Positions 30,907-40,161 of a stretch of 64,000 bases of DNA are shown here, piece by piece. The stretch spans positions 372,001 to 436,000 of the forward strand of contig NZ_JABXOF010000003.1 in assembly GCF_013375155.1 (NCBI RefSeq), read 5' to 3'. Under the pieces are notes generated by a model. That model worked only from the letters and a program-made list of their open reading frames with translations. It searched no databases and was not told the origin of the DNA. Position 1 is the first letter of the stretch, and each line of letters opens with the position of its first letter. A program made the position numbers and the translations under genes. This DNA comes from Serratia ureilytica (GTDB lineage: Bacteria > Pseudomonadota > Gammaproteobacteria > Enterobacterales > Enterobacteriaceae).

Positions 30907-31898
30907 TGCCGTTACTCGATATCCGCAATTTGACGATTGAATTTATGACCGCCGAAGGGCCGGTCAAGGCGGTCGATCGCGTCAGCATGACGCTGACCGA
31001 GGGCGAAGTGCGCGGGCTGGTGGGCGAATCGGGCTCCGGCAAGAGCCTGATCGCCAAGGCCATCTGCGGCGTAACCAAAGACAACTGGCGCGTTACCGCC
31101 GATCGCTTTCGTTTCGACGACATCGATCTGCTGCAGCTGAGCCCGCGCGAGCGGCGCAAGCTGGTGGGCCACAACGTCTCAATGATCTTCCAGGAGCCGC
31201 AGTCCTGTCTCGATCCTTCCGAGAGCATCGGCCGCCAGCTTGCGCAGGCCATCCCAGGCTGGACCTATAAGGGCCACTGGTGGCAGCGCTTCAACTGGCG
31301 CAAACGCCGCGCCATCGAATTGCTGCACCGCGTCGGCATCAAGGATCATGACGACATCATGGGCAGCTTCCCGTACGAGCTGACGGAAGGCGAGTGCCAG
31401 AAAGTGATGATCGCCATCGCGCTGGCCAACCAACCGCGCCTGCTGATCGCCGATGAGCCGACCAACGCCATGGAACCGACCACGCAGGCGCAGATTTTCC
31501 GTCTGTTGGCGCGCCTCAACCAGAACAACAACACCACCATTCTGCTGATCAGCCACGACCTACAGATGATGAGCAAGTGGGCCGATCGGGTGAACGTGCT
31601 GTACTGCGGGCAAACGGTGGAGAGCGCCCAGTGCGAAGAGTTGCTGGCGGCGCCGCACCACCCTTACACCCAGGCGCTGATCCGCGCCATGCCGGACTTC
31701 GGCCGCTCGCTGCCGCACAAAAGCCGGTTGAATACGCTGCCGGGCGCCATTCCTTCGCTGGAACACCTGCCGATCGGCTGTCGCCTGGGGCCGCGCTGTC
31801 CTTACGCGCAGAAGAAGTGCATCGAAACGCCGCGCCTGCGCCCGGTCAAAAACCACTTCTTCGCCTGCCACTTCCCGCTGAACATGGAGGAGCAATAA
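30906..31898 (+). CDS. sapD: SapD, ABC transporter ATPase
   Basis: A 330-residue ATPase with Walker A GESGSGKS (near 41-48), Walker B LLIADEP, and an atypical signature [10 protein letters not shown] instead of LSGGQ, as in E. coli SapD. The C-terminal oligopeptide-transporter extension has the cysteines of [13 protein letters not shown], which in related DppD/OppD proteins bind an iron-sulfur cluster. In E. coli SapD also supports Trk potassium uptake. Two bases separate it from sapF. Confidence 0.96.
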   Translation: MPLLDIRNLTIEFMTAEGPVKAVDRVSMTLTEGEVRGLVGESGSGKSLIAKAICGVTKDNWRVTADRFRFDDIDLLQLSPRERRKLVGHNVSMIFQEPQSCLDPSESIGRQLAQAIPGWTYKGHWWQRFNWRKRRAIELLHRVGIKDHDDIMGSFPYELTEGECQKVMIAIALANQPRLLIADEPTNAMEPTTQAQIFRLLARLNQNNNTTILLISHDLQMMSKWADRVNVLYCGQTVESAQCEELLAAPHHPYTQALIRAMPDFGRSLPHKSRLNTLPGAIPSLEHLPIGCRLGPRCPYAQKKCIETPRLRPVKNHFFACHFPLNMEEQ

Positions 31899-31899
31899 C

Positions 31900-32712
31900 A
31901 TGGAAACGCTGTTGGAAGTGCGCAACCTGAGCAAAACCTACCGCTACCGCACCGGGCTGTTCCGCCGCCAGCACGTCGAGGCGGTGAAATCAGTCAGCTT
32001 TACCCTGCGCGAAGGCCAGACGCTGGCGGTGATCGGCGAGAACGGCTCCGGCAAATCCACGCTGGCGAAGATGCTCTCCGGCATGGTGGAACCCACCGCC
32101 GGCGAGCTGCTGATCGACGATCATCCGCTGGCGTTCGGCGATTATCGTTACCGCAGCCAGCGTATTCGCATGATTTTTCAGGATCCGAGCACCTCGCTCA
32201 ACCCGCGCCAGCGCATCGGCCAGCTGCTGGATGCGCCGCTGCGGCTGAACACCGATCTTGAGCCCGCCGAGCGCGAGCAGCGCATCAACCAAACGCTGCG
32301 CCAGGTCGGCATGCTGCCGGATCACGCCTACTACTATCCGCACATGCTGGCTTCCGGGCAAAAACAGCGCGTCGCGCTGGCCCGCGCACTGATCCTGCAA
32401 CCGAAGGTGATCGTCGCCGATGAGGCGCTGGCGTCGCTGGACATGTCGATGCGCTCGCAAATCATCAACCTGATGCTGGAACTGCAGGAAAAACACGGCA
32501 TTTCCTATATTTATGTCACCCAGCACCTCGGCATGATGAAACATATCAGCGACCAGGTGCTGGTGATGCACGAAGGGGAAATCGTCGAGCGCGGCAGCAC
32601 CGCGGAGGTGTTGGCGGCGCCGCTGCACGAATTGACCAAGCGTCTTATCGCCAGCCACTTCGGCGAAGCGTTGACCGCCGATGCCTGGCGGCGCGACGGC
32701 GGCCGCTTCTGA
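31900..32712 (+). CDS. sapF: SapF, ABC transporter ATPase
   Basis: A 270-residue ATPase with Walker A GENGSGKS (near 47-54), signature LASGQKQRVALARAL, and Walker B VIVADEA. It is the shorter partner of SapD, lacking the C-terminal cysteine region. Length agrees with E. coli SapF (268). Last gene of sapABCDF; a strong terminator follows. In E. coli fabI is close by downstream, but here it is not in the window. Confidence 0.96.
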   Translation: METLLEVRNLSKTYRYRTGLFRRQHVEAVKSVSFTLREGQTLAVIGENGSGKSTLAKMLSGMVEPTAGELLIDDHPLAFGDYRYRSQRIRMIFQDPSTSLNPRQRIGQLLDAPLRLNTDLEPAEREQRINQTLRQVGMLPDHAYYYPHMLASGQKQRVALARALILQPKVIVADEALASLDMSMRSQIINLMLELQEKHGISYIYVTQHLGMMKHISDQVLVMHEGEIVERGSTAEVLAAPLHELTKRLIASHFGEALTADAWRRDGGRF

Positions 32713-32728
32713 GTCACGCCTTCACCTC

Positions 32729-32752
32729 AAACCCGCTGCGGCGGGTTTTTTA
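32729..32752 (+). terminator. sap operon terminator
   Basis: A perfect 8-bp stem (32729-32736 with 32741-32748) with tetraloop TGCG is followed by a T run to 32751, 17 bases after the sapF stop. Confidence 0.92.
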
Positions 32753-32932
32753 TCGCCTTGCGCGCCTGCCGCTTAGCAAGAAAGTGCACATGCAAATTAC
32801 ATTCTTGTTATATATCCTTATATTTTATTCCTTTCAGTTATTGATTAGTCCGTAACATTATTTTATCTCGCCAGGGCGATCGGTGAGGATATCCCCTACG
32901 TTGCACTTCTCATACGACAGGATATCGCACTG

Positions 32933-33034
32933 ATGAACAGCATTCGCCATCGCCGCCTTACGCAGTTTCTGCTCACGCTGGCAGCCGGTTTTTCTGTTTA
33001 CGGCCACGCCCTCTGCTGTGATGAGCTGCGCTAA
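32933..33034 (+). CDS. Putative 33-residue leader peptide with Cys-Cys
   Basis: A short open frame upstream of the CMD-domain gene encodes a basic start (MNSIRHRRLTQ), a hydrophobic middle (FLLTLAAGFSVYG) and the end HALCCDELR. AGGA lies ten bases before the ATG. Tandem cysteine codons near the end, followed by GC-rich hairpin-forming sequence (for example CGCTGC/GCAGCG near 33084-33100), before the start at 33132 give the form of an attenuation leader sensing cysteine supply. No family identity is claimed. It could also be a tiny secreted peptide or chance. Confidence 0.4.
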   Translation: MNSIRHRRLTQFLLTLAAGFSVYGHALCCDELR

Positions 33035-33131
33035 AACCGCCTTTCGCCCCGCCTGCGGGCATGTTGCCTCTTTGTCCAGCCGACGCTGCCGCGCGCAGCG
33101 GCGGCTGTTGATCATGATTAAGGATTGACCT

Positions 33132-34316
33132 ATGGAACGACTCCGTCGACAACATAATGCCCAGTGGTATCACGAAACCCAAAGCAGCGTGCGGGGCGAT
33201 GCGCCGCTGGAACCCCAGGCGGCCACCCTTCGCGATCGCTTTCTGCTGGGGCTGGGCGCCTTCGCCGATGAAGCCTTAAACAATGCGCTCAGCGCTCGCG
33301 CCGGGGTGTTCAGCGCCTCGTTGGCCGGTTACCACGCGCTGTTTCCCGACCAGGTGCCGCTGTCACGATACGTGACATTGTCACCCTACGATCGCCTCAG
33401 CACCGCGTTGACCGTCGCTCAGGTGACGGGCGTGCAATCGCTTTGTAGCCACTACGCCGCCCGCCTCGCCCCGCTGCACAGCCCGGACGCCTCCCGGGAA
33501 AGCAATATCCGCCTTGCTCAGATCACCCAATATGCCCGCCAGCTTGCCAGCCAGCCCACGCTGATTTGCCGCAAGGCGCTGCAACAACTCGCCGACGTCG
33601 GGCTGAGCCCGGCGGATATTGTCACCTTTTCGCAGGTGATCGGTTTTGTCAGCTATCAAGCGCGCGTGGTCGCCGGCGTCGCGGCGTTGGCCGGCCGCCC
33701 GGCGGTGGTAGTGCCCGGCTTTCCTAACGTCGAAGACGCCGATGGCATCGCTTTCAGCGCCGACGAACTGAATTGGTCTGCCCGCCTGCCACCGATCGAC
33801 GCGGAAACCGCCGCCGCCGAACAGCTTGATGTGTTGGATCAAAGTCACCCGCAGGCGCGCGCCGAATCTTATTATTTGCTGTTAGCCCACGACGCCGCCA
33901 CCCTGCGCGAGCGCAACGGGGTGTTCAACGGCATCAATGCCGAAGGATATGGGTTATCGAGTCGCCTCAAGGCGCTGGCGACGCTGGCGGTCTCGCGCAT
34001 CAACGGCAGCCGTTACTGCGCGGCCACCGTCGCGCAAGAATTGCAGGATGAGGGATTGGTTCAGGCGCTGTTCGCCGGGCTGCCTCAGGGGCTGGCGTAT
34101 ACCGAAGATTCGGTAAAACTCGCAGTGATGCGCACCGCCGCCGAGCTGACTCGCGCACCTGAGAAGTTCACCCCGCAGAGCGTGCAGCCGCTGTTCAACA
34201 GCGGCCTGGATCAGGCACAGGCGCTGGAGGTGATCCTCACCGTCGCGCTCTACGCCTGGGAAAACCGCCTGCGCCAAACGCTGGGCGATGCGGAACCGGC
34301 ACAGACTGCCCTGTAA
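33132..34316 (+). CDS. CMD (AhpD-like) domain protein
   Basis: A 394-residue protein built of two alpha-helical carboxymuconolactone-decarboxylase/AhpD-like halves. The first half has FSQVIGFVSYQARVVAGVAAL near 175-195. The second has SRINGSRYCAATVAQEL, with C296 in the position of the AhpD active-site cysteine, though the usual CxxC/H pattern is incomplete. Two-domain proteins of this sort (Avi_7170-type) are often near peptide-like ABC transporters, as here after sap, and may act in peroxide or organosulfur chemistry. The exact reaction is unknown. RBS AAGGA at 33120-33124. Confidence 0.75.
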   Translation: MERLRRQHNAQWYHETQSSVRGDAPLEPQAATLRDRFLLGLGAFADEALNNALSARAGVFSASLAGYHALFPDQVPLSRYVTLSPYDRLSTALTVAQVTGVQSLCSHYAARLAPLHSPDASRESNIRLAQITQYARQLASQPTLICRKALQQLADVGLSPADIVTFSQVIGFVSYQARVVAGVAALAGRPAVVVPGFPNVEDADGIAFSADELNWSARLPPIDAETAAAEQLDVLDQSHPQARAESYYLLLAHDAATLRERNGVFNGINAEGYGLSSRLKALATLAVSRINGSRYCAATVAQELQDEGLVQALFAGLPQGLAYTEDSVKLAVMRTAAELTRAPEKFTPQSVQPLFNSGLDQAQALEVILTVALYAWENRLRQTLGDAEPAQTAL

Positions 34317-34323
34317 TCTATCA

Positions 34324-34370
34324 ATGAGTTGGCGGCCCATTTTGCCGCTAACTCATCGCCCGTCCTTTTT
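34324..34370 (+). terminator. Terminator of the CMD-domain gene
   Basis: A 13-bp stem with one G-U pair (34324-34336 with 34344-34356) lies seven bases after the stop codon. The T run (34366-34370) is nine bases beyond the stem, so termination may be imperfect. Confidence 0.65.
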
Positions 34371-34767
34371 AGAGATAAATATCAATAATCATTTAAATTT
34401 CAAATTTAAAACCAAATAATTTAATTAAATTAGTGTTAAACTCCATTTTTCTCTATTTTATTCTCCCGTCGCACTTCGAGAAAATTATCACTGTAAACAG
34501 GATAATAGGCAGTTCGTGCTCGCCTCTCATTCTGTAACTGCATTTATCTCAGAATCATCAAAACAAGGTTTTAACCCTGCTAATTAATAGAGGCACCCAT
34601 TAATTTCTCTACATTTTCACCGGTGGCTGCCTTGTTATTTAGTCTCTATGATTAAGCCGATAGCGCCGTTGTCACTCCTCATTTTAAATATCCATTCAAT
34701 AAACGGCTGCCATCAACCCCATTATTTTCACTTTCTATCACAGCAAAAAATATTGTGAGGCTAACTT
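34371..34767. other. AT-rich non-coding region upstream of pixA
   Basis: About 400 bases, much richer in A and T than the neighbours, with runs such as AATTTAAATTTC. I find no coding frame. It probably holds the pixA promoter and a long leader, and is a likely H-NS-type binding region by composition. Confidence 0.5.
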
Positions 34768-35316
34768 ATGTCTGAACAAGAACTTAAATCCAGCAACAAT
34801 ATCGTTAACGTTATTGTCGTCATCGATACCGATGCGCTGATAGAAGCATTCGAGAATAAAAACCCCAGTCAGGATGCCGGCAGCCCGACGGGCATCGGCC
34901 ACCAATATGCCTATATGGTCGTCACTTCCGAACAGGTGATCGGCGGCTCCGGCACGGCGGACCTGAATTTTAAAGCCAATGTCGGCGACGTCATCCGTTG
35001 GACCGGCACTTCCGAATCGGCAAATTTCGATGCCGGCGTCCTGATCTATGGGCTGCCGCAGTTTGGCAGCGGCACCCAGGTTTTCTCCAACCCGACATTC
35101 AAAATGTACACGCGCAGCTCGATGATGCCTGCGCAAAATACCGTATTCCCCGTCACTTTCACCAACCAAACCTATTGGTTCATACAGGCTGACATTACCA
35201 ATACCGGCACGGAAAACTATTGCATTCAATTTGGCCTTTATTATCGACCAAACGGCGGAGACCAAAAACTATTAGGTTACTTCTATTGGGATCCGACTAT
35301 TACCGTCGGCAATTAA
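34768..35316 (+). CDS. AidA/PixA-family inclusion-body-like protein
   Basis: A 182-residue protein of the PixA/AidA family. It opens with NIVNVIVVIDTDALIEAF and contains the family landmarks HQYAYMVV, GDVIRWTGTS, and the late aromatic block NYCIQFGLYY. PixA forms cytoplasmic inclusion bodies in Xenorhabdus, and AidA is quorum-regulated and virulence-linked in Burkholderia; no enzymatic activity is known. It lacks a signal peptide. RBS GTGAGG is about nine bases upstream. AT-rich flanks and a lone position suggest acquisition or stationary-phase or quorum control, which is inference. Confidence 0.88.
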   Translation: MSEQELKSSNNIVNVIVVIDTDALIEAFENKNPSQDAGSPTGIGHQYAYMVVTSEQVIGGSGTADLNFKANVGDVIRWTGTSESANFDAGVLIYGLPQFGSGTQVFSNPTFKMYTRSSMMPAQNTVFPVTFTNQTYWFIQADITNTGTENYCIQFGLYYRPNGGDQKLLGYFYWDPTITVGN

Positions 35317-35344
35317 CACGTATTTCAGCAACCATTAGAAGAGA

Positions 35345-35376
35345 AATGATTATGGCCCCTAGGGGCCATAATCATT
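35345..35376. terminator. Perfect 32-base palindrome between pixA and a LysR gene
   Basis: Bases 35345-35360 are exactly complementary to 35361-35376, forming a 14-bp stem with a minimal CUAG loop. It sits 28 bases after the pixA stop and 28 bases beyond the convergent LysR stop. The minus-strand exit is T-rich (TTTCTCTTCT). It probably works as a bidirectional terminator, although no long T-tract is present. Confidence 0.7.
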
Positions 35377-35404
35377 GCCGGGCACGGGATAAACTTAAAT
35401 TTTT

Positions 35405-36310
35405 CTATCCATTTTGCCGCCGCAACCACTCGCTGGCGGCATCGAAAAACTTCTGCGCCAACGGCGTGGCGCGCTCCGACATATCGACCACCACCGCCGC
35501 ATGACGCGGCATGGCGGCGATGGCCACCGGACGCCGCTGCAATGCCGGCATCAGCGGCGATTGCAGTTGGCCGCGCGGGAACAACCCGCAGCCCAACCCG
35601 ACGAAAATCCCCTCCAGCAGTTGGAAGATAGAGGTAGTTTCCAGCCGCGGGTGCAGCGTCAATCCAGCGTCGCGGAAATGCTGATCGAGATAGCGGCGGA
35701 AATAACGCGTCGGCTCGGCCAGACACAGCGGCAAGGCGGCCACTGCCTCCAGCGGCAACGGCGCATCCCCCACCAGCTTAGGGAAATGCTGCGGATGAAA
35801 CACCAGCTCAACGCCGGTTTCCACCAGCGGCTGCGATTGGAAATGCAGTTCTTTCAAGGTCGACAGCTCGAAAAAGCCGATGCCGATATCTACGGTGTGC
35901 GCCGTCAGCGCCTCCAGCAGCTGATCGGCGCTCAGCACCGCCAACCGATAATCAAGATGGGGATAACGTTCGCTGACCGCCTTGAGCATTTCCGCCACCG
36001 AGATGCTGCACTGTGGCACCACGCCGAGGCGCAACGTGCCGTGCAAGCCGTGCTTGAGCGACTCCACCTCCAGTTTCAGCCCTTGGTAGACCGAGACGAT
36101 CTCGCGCGCCCACGCCAACACCCGTTCGCCCTCGGCGGTAAAGCCGCCGAAATGGTTGCCGCGGTTAATCAGCGAAACGCCCAGTTCTTTTTCCAGATTT
36201 TTCAATCGCATGGACAGCGTCGGCTGGCTGACGAAGCTGGCTTCCGCCGCCCGGCCGAAGTGGCGCTCCCGTTCTAAATTACACAGATAAATCAGTTGTT
36301 TAATATCCAT
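35405..36310 (-). CDS. LysR-family transcriptional regulator
   Basis: A 301-residue LTTR. The N-terminal winged helix-turn-helix is seen as DIKQLIYLCNLERERHFGRAAEASFVSQPTLSMRLKNLE, and the C-terminal PBP2-like effector domain starts near residue 90 (GTLRLGVVPQ). The start at 36310 begins the standard MDIKQL N terminus; an upstream ATG at 36349 would add an atypical extension. The FxRAAE variant with ERERHF resembles regulators that neighbour formate dehydrogenase-like genes, and a ydeP-like gene lies 1.5 kb away. Effector unknown. Confidence 0.88.
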   Translation of the reverse strand: MDIKQLIYLCNLERERHFGRAAEASFVSQPTLSMRLKNLEKELGVSLINRGNHFGGFTAEGERVLAWAREIVSVYQGLKLEVESLKHGLHGTLRLGVVPQCSISVAEMLKAVSERYPHLDYRLAVLSADQLLEALTAHTVDIGIGFFELSTLKELHFQSQPLVETGVELVFHPQHFPKLVGDAPLPLEAVAALPLCLAEPTRYFRRYLDQHFRDAGLTLHPRLETTSIFQLLEGIFVGLGCGLFPRGQLQSPLMPALQRRPVAIAAMPRHAAVVVDMSERATPLAQKFFDAASEWLRRQNG

Positions 36311-36374
36311 AGCGCGGCTCAATGATCGGCATTCGCACCAGTATACCACCGGGCGCCGTCGCCCGCCCGGTGAG

Positions 36375-37544
36375 TCAGAGTTTGAGCTTCACGTAATCCG
36401 CCAAGCGGGAGAACACCCCGCCCTGCGGCACCGCCCGCAGCGCCACCAGTGGCAGGGTTTTCACCACCTGACCATTGTCGCTGATGCGGATCTCGCCGAC
36501 GATTTGTCCTTTGTTGATCGGCGCTTCCAGCCGCGCAACGTTGAGCACGTACTGCGCCTTCAGCTTGTCCGCCTCGTTTTTCGGCAGGCTGAGCGACTGG
36601 TCCTGCGCGCTGCCGACCGGCAAGCGGTGGCTTTCACCATACCAGATCGGCTCTTCCCCCAGGCTTTGGCCGGCGCTGAACAGGTGTACCGTGCTAAAGT
36701 CGCGCAGCCCCCAGCTCAGCAGCTTGCGCGCCTGTTCCTCGCGGCCTTTTGAACTTTTGCCGCCCATCACCACGGCGATCAGACGGCGATCTCCTTCGGT
36801 GGCGGAAGCGATGATGTTGAAGCCGGCCGAGGCGGTGTGTCCGGTTTTCAGTCCGTCGACGTGCAGGGTCTTGTCCCACAGCAGGCCGTTGCGGTTCTGC
36901 TGCGTGATGCCGTTCCAGGTCAGCGATTTCTCGCTGTACATATGGTATTCCGCCGGCTCGCTCATGATGATGGCGCGCGCAATCACCGCCAGATCGCCGG
37001 CGGTGGTGAACTGGCCCGGCGCATCCAGCCCGTGCACCGTTTCAAAATGCGTGTTCTGCAATCCCAGCTGCGCGCTCTTCTCGTTCATCAGCTTGACGAA
37101 GTTGGCCTGGCTGCCCGCCACATAGTCCGCCATCGCCACGCAGGCGTCGTTGCCGGAATCGATGATGATGCCGCGGCTGAGATCGCGTACCGTGACCCTG
37201 TCACCAGGCTTCAGGAACATCAGCGAGGAGCCTTTGAACACCGGGTTGCCCTGCGCCCAGGCGTCTTTCCCCACGGTGACGACATCGTCGAGGCCAATCT
37301 TATGCTCATCGAGCGCATGGTCGATCACCAAACCGGTCATCAGTTTGGTCAGGCTGGCCGGATTGCGCCGCTCGTCGGCATTGCCGGCCGCCAGCACCTG
37401 GCCGGTGGTGTAATCCATCAATACGTAAGAGGCGGCGTCTATCGCCGGTGGGGCCATGGTGGAAAAATGGGACGCCGTTTCCGCCGCCTGCGCCGCTAAA
37501 GGCAGTAAGATACCGCCGATCACCACTGATACTGAACGCTTCAC
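36375..37544 (-). CDS. dacD: D-alanyl-D-alanine carboxypeptidase (PBP6b-like)
   Basis: A 389-residue periplasmic penicillin-binding protein that trims the terminal D-Ala from murein pentapeptides. Catalytic motifs are SLTK at 64-67, SGN at 130-132 and KTG at 233-235. The block SEKSLTWNGITQQNRNGLLW is shared with E. coli DacD. A signal peptide starts with a GTG codon at 37544, which is preferred because GAGG lies nine bases upstream; earlier ATG codons would add a long non-signal extension. The C-terminal PBP5 domain ends in an amphipathic tail (FSRLADYVKLKL) for membrane attachment. Confidence 0.93.
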   Translation of the reverse strand: MKRSVSVVIGGILLPLAAQAAETASHFSTMAPPAIDAASYVLMDYTTGQVLAAGNADERRNPASLTKLMTGLVIDHALDEHKIGLDDVVTVGKDAWAQGNPVFKGSSLMFLKPGDRVTVRDLSRGIIIDSGNDACVAMADYVAGSQANFVKLMNEKSAQLGLQNTHFETVHGLDAPGQFTTAGDLAVIARAIIMSEPAEYHMYSEKSLTWNGITQQNRNGLLWDKTLHVDGLKTGHTASAGFNIIASATEGDRRLIAVVMGGKSSKGREEQARKLLSWGLRDFSTVHLFSAGQSLGEEPIWYGESHRLPVGSAQDQSLSLPKNEADKLKAQYVLNVARLEAPINKGQIVGEIRISDNGQVVKTLPLVALRAVPQGGVFSRLADYVKLKL

Positions 37545-37826
37545 GCTGTGTTCCTCAGGCCCGCAGGCTAAATAAAATGCCAATATAATCCGCGAGATAG
37601 ACTGCATGAATTCACTTTCAGGCGAAACCATTACTCTTTTGCAGCGGGTGTCTTTATGCAACCATTTGTTTAGGTCAGCGTCCGCCTGCGATAGATATGC
37701 TCTATGCCGCCATTGCCCCATTCGATTAGACGCCTGCCTGCCGCGCCCCTAAACTTGTGACATAAATACGCAAGACGCATAAAAAAGCGTTTACTTTTTA
37801 GCTACAACCACCTGCGAAGTGTCACC
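37545..37826. promoter_or_regulatory. Divergent promoter region, dacD / ydeP-like gene
   Basis: 282 bases without coding potential separate the two divergent starts. The AT-rich stretch 37755-37805 probably holds the ydeP-like promoter. No specific operator could be assigned. Confidence 0.45.
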
Positions 37827-40133
37827 ATGAAATTCAAACCGTCAATCAAGCCTTATACCGGCCCAGCGGGCGGCTGGGGTTCGCTTGAAGCCACCACCCG
37901 CTTTGTCCTCGACAGTAAACAAACCCTAAAAAACATGCGCAACCTGATGCGCGTCAACAAGGCGCGCGGCTTCGACTGCCCCGGTTGCGCCTGGGGCGAC
38001 GACAACCACAGCACCTTCAGCTTCTGTGAAAACGGCGCCAAGGCGGTCAGTTGGGAAGCGACGCGCAGCGCCGTCGAGCCTGAGTTCTTCGCCGCGCACA
38101 GCGTCAGCACCCTACAGCAGCAGAGCGACTATTTCCTCGAATATCAGGGGCGCCTCACGCATCCGATGCGCTACAACGCCGAAACCGACCACTATGAGCC
38201 TATTCATTGGCCGGACGCGCTGGCGCTGATCGCCAGGCACATCAACGCAATGGACAACCCGAATCAAATCGAGCTGTATACCTCGGGCCGCGCCAGCAAC
38301 GAAGCGTCGTACCTTTATCAACTGTTCGGCCGCATGCTCGGCACCAGCAATTTCCCCGACTGCTCCAACATGTGTCACGAGGCGAGCGGCGTCGGGCTGA
38401 AGCAAAGCATCGGCGTCGGCAAAGGCACCATCCGCATCGATGACTTCGAAAAAGCCGACGCCATCTTCGTGTTCGGTCAAAACCCCGGCACCAACCACCC
38501 GCGCATGCTTCACAGCCTGAAAAACGCCGCCCGACGCGGCGCGCGCATCGTCAGTTTCAACACCCTGCGCGAGCGCGGGCTGGAAAGATTCGCCGATCCG
38601 CAGGATCCGGTGCAGATGCTGACGCCAAAATCCTCGCCGATCAGTTCCTCCTATTACCAACCGAATCTGGGCGGCGATATGGCGGCGGTGCGCGGCATGG
38701 TGAAAGCGCTGCTGGAAACCCACCGCCAGCGGCTGGCCGCCGGTGAACCCGCCCTGTTCGACCTGGCGTTTATCGAACGGCACAGCGTCGGCGTAGAGGC
38801 ATACCTGGCGCAGGTGGATGCGACCGAGTGGCAGACCATTACCGCGCAGTCGGGCCTGAGCGAGGCGCAATTGCGCCAGGCGGCGGCCACTTACCAGGGC
38901 GCCGAGCGGGTGATCTGCACCTGGGCGATGGGCGTGACTCAGCATAAGCACTCGATTGCGACGGTGCGTGAAATCACCAACCTGCAGCTGCTGTTCGGGC
39001 AACTGGGCAAACCGGGCGCCGGTCTGTGCCCGGTGCGCGGCCACAGCAACGTCCAGGGCAACCGCACCATGGGGATTGACGAGAAGTCGCCCAAGGCGCT
39101 GCTCGACAGCCTGGAACGCCACTTTAACTTTACCGCCAATCGCGCGGTGGGCCACAACACGGTGGAAGCGATCGAAGCGATGTTGCGCGGCGAAGTGAAA
39201 GTGCTGATCGCGCTGGGCGGCAATCTGGCCGCCGCGGCGCCGGACACCGAGCGCACCGCCCGCGCCCTGCGCAACTGCGATTTGACGGTACACATCAGCA
39301 CCAAACTTAACCGCAGCCACCTGGTGACCGGCAAAGACGCGTTGATCCTGCCGACGCTGGGCCGCACCGAATTGGACATGCAGGCCAGCGGCTCGCAGTA
39401 CATCACGGTCGAAGATTCTTTCAGCATGGTTCACGCTTCGGAAGGCATCGGCAAACCGCTGGCGGATACCCAACGTTCGGAAACGGCGATCGTCTGCGGC
39501 ATCGCCGACGCGGTGCTGGGCACGCAGCAGTTGGACTGGCTGGAGTTGGCCGACGACTACTCGCTGATCCGCGATCATATCGCCGCCACCATTCCCGGCT
39601 TTGAGGATTTCAACCGTCGCTGCGAGCAGCCCGGCGGATTCTACCTGGGCAATGCCGCCGCCGAACTGCGCTTTGCCACGCCGAGCGGCAAGGCGGAATT
39701 CAGCGCCGCCGCGCTGCCGGCGACCCTGTTCCCGCAACTGGGCGACGTGCAAGCGCCGTTTACCCTGCAAACGCTGCGCTCGCACGATCAGTACAACACC
39801 ACCATCTATGGCCTGGATGACCGCTACCGCGGCGTTTACGGCCAGCGCGAAGTGTTGTTCATCCATCCGGAAGATCTGGCGGCGCTGGGCCTGCAGGATG
39901 GCGAACGGGTTGAGATAGAGACTCTGTGGAACGATGGCGTGGTGCGTAAAGTGGACGGATTCAAGCTGGTGAGTTACGACATTCCGCGTGGCAACCTGGC
40001 GGCCTACTACCCGGAAACCAACCCGCTGGTGCCGCTGGCCAGCTTCGGCGACGGCACCGGCACCCCGACCTCGAAGTCGATCCCGGTGGCGATTCGCCGC
40101 AGCGAACAGCACCCCTCGCTGCGCATTGCCTGA
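37827..40133 (+). CDS. FdhF/YdeP-family molybdopterin oxidoreductase
   Basis: A 768-residue protein of the YdeP-like branch of the DMSO reductase superfamily (E. coli YdeP is 759 residues and tied to acid resistance). The N terminus carries the CPGCAW motif (near 51-56) in place of the usual four-cysteine [4Fe-4S] site. Cofactor-binding stretches such as FGQNPGTNHPR and RGHSNVQGNRTMG are present, and the position of the active-site residue reads SNMCHEASG. The C-terminal dinucleotide-binding domain ends with NLAAYYPETNPLVP. Electron partners are not evident in the window. Substrate unknown. Confidence 0.9.
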   Translation: MKFKPSIKPYTGPAGGWGSLEATTRFVLDSKQTLKNMRNLMRVNKARGFDCPGCAWGDDNHSTFSFCENGAKAVSWEATRSAVEPEFFAAHSVSTLQQQSDYFLEYQGRLTHPMRYNAETDHYEPIHWPDALALIARHINAMDNPNQIELYTSGRASNEASYLYQLFGRMLGTSNFPDCSNMCHEASGVGLKQSIGVGKGTIRIDDFEKADAIFVFGQNPGTNHPRMLHSLKNAARRGARIVSFNTLRERGLERFADPQDPVQMLTPKSSPISSSYYQPNLGGDMAAVRGMVKALLETHRQRLAAGEPALFDLAFIERHSVGVEAYLAQVDATEWQTITAQSGLSEAQLRQAAATYQGAERVICTWAMGVTQHKHSIATVREITNLQLLFGQLGKPGAGLCPVRGHSNVQGNRTMGIDEKSPKALLDSLERHFNFTANRAVGHNTVEAIEAMLRGEVKVLIALGGNLAAAAPDTERTARALRNCDLTVHISTKLNRSHLVTGKDALILPTLGRTELDMQASGSQYITVEDSFSMVHASEGIGKPLADTQRSETAIVCGIADAVLGTQQLDWLELADDYSLIRDHIAATIPGFEDFNRRCEQPGGFYLGNAAAELRFATPSGKAEFSAAALPATLFPQLGDVQAPFTLQTLRSHDQYNTTIYGLDDRYRGVYGQREVLFIHPEDLAALGLQDGERVEIETLWNDGVVRKVDGFKLVSYDIPRGNLAAYYPETNPLVPLASFGDGTGTPTSKSIPVAIRRSEQHPSLRIA

Positions 40134-40139
40134 AAACGC

Positions 40140-40161
40140 GCGCCCGGTTCACGCCGGGCGC
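40140..40161. terminator. Hairpin at the convergent ydeP-like / LysR ends
   Basis: An 8-bp GC stem (40140-40147 with 40154-40161), with a TTCACG loop, lies seven bases after the plus-strand stop and overlaps the stop of the convergent LysR gene. No strong T-tract on either side, so termination is only probable. Confidence 0.55.

Noticed and set aside
38112-40112. Long open frame antisense to the ydeP-like gene
   Set aside because: GC-rich codon use leaves the opposite strand open; the translation is His/Arg/Gln/Val-rich and lacks domains. The same applies to long frames antisense to rnb (41847-43676), cstA (47150-48739), nifJ (2173-3129) and tyrR (14951-15820).
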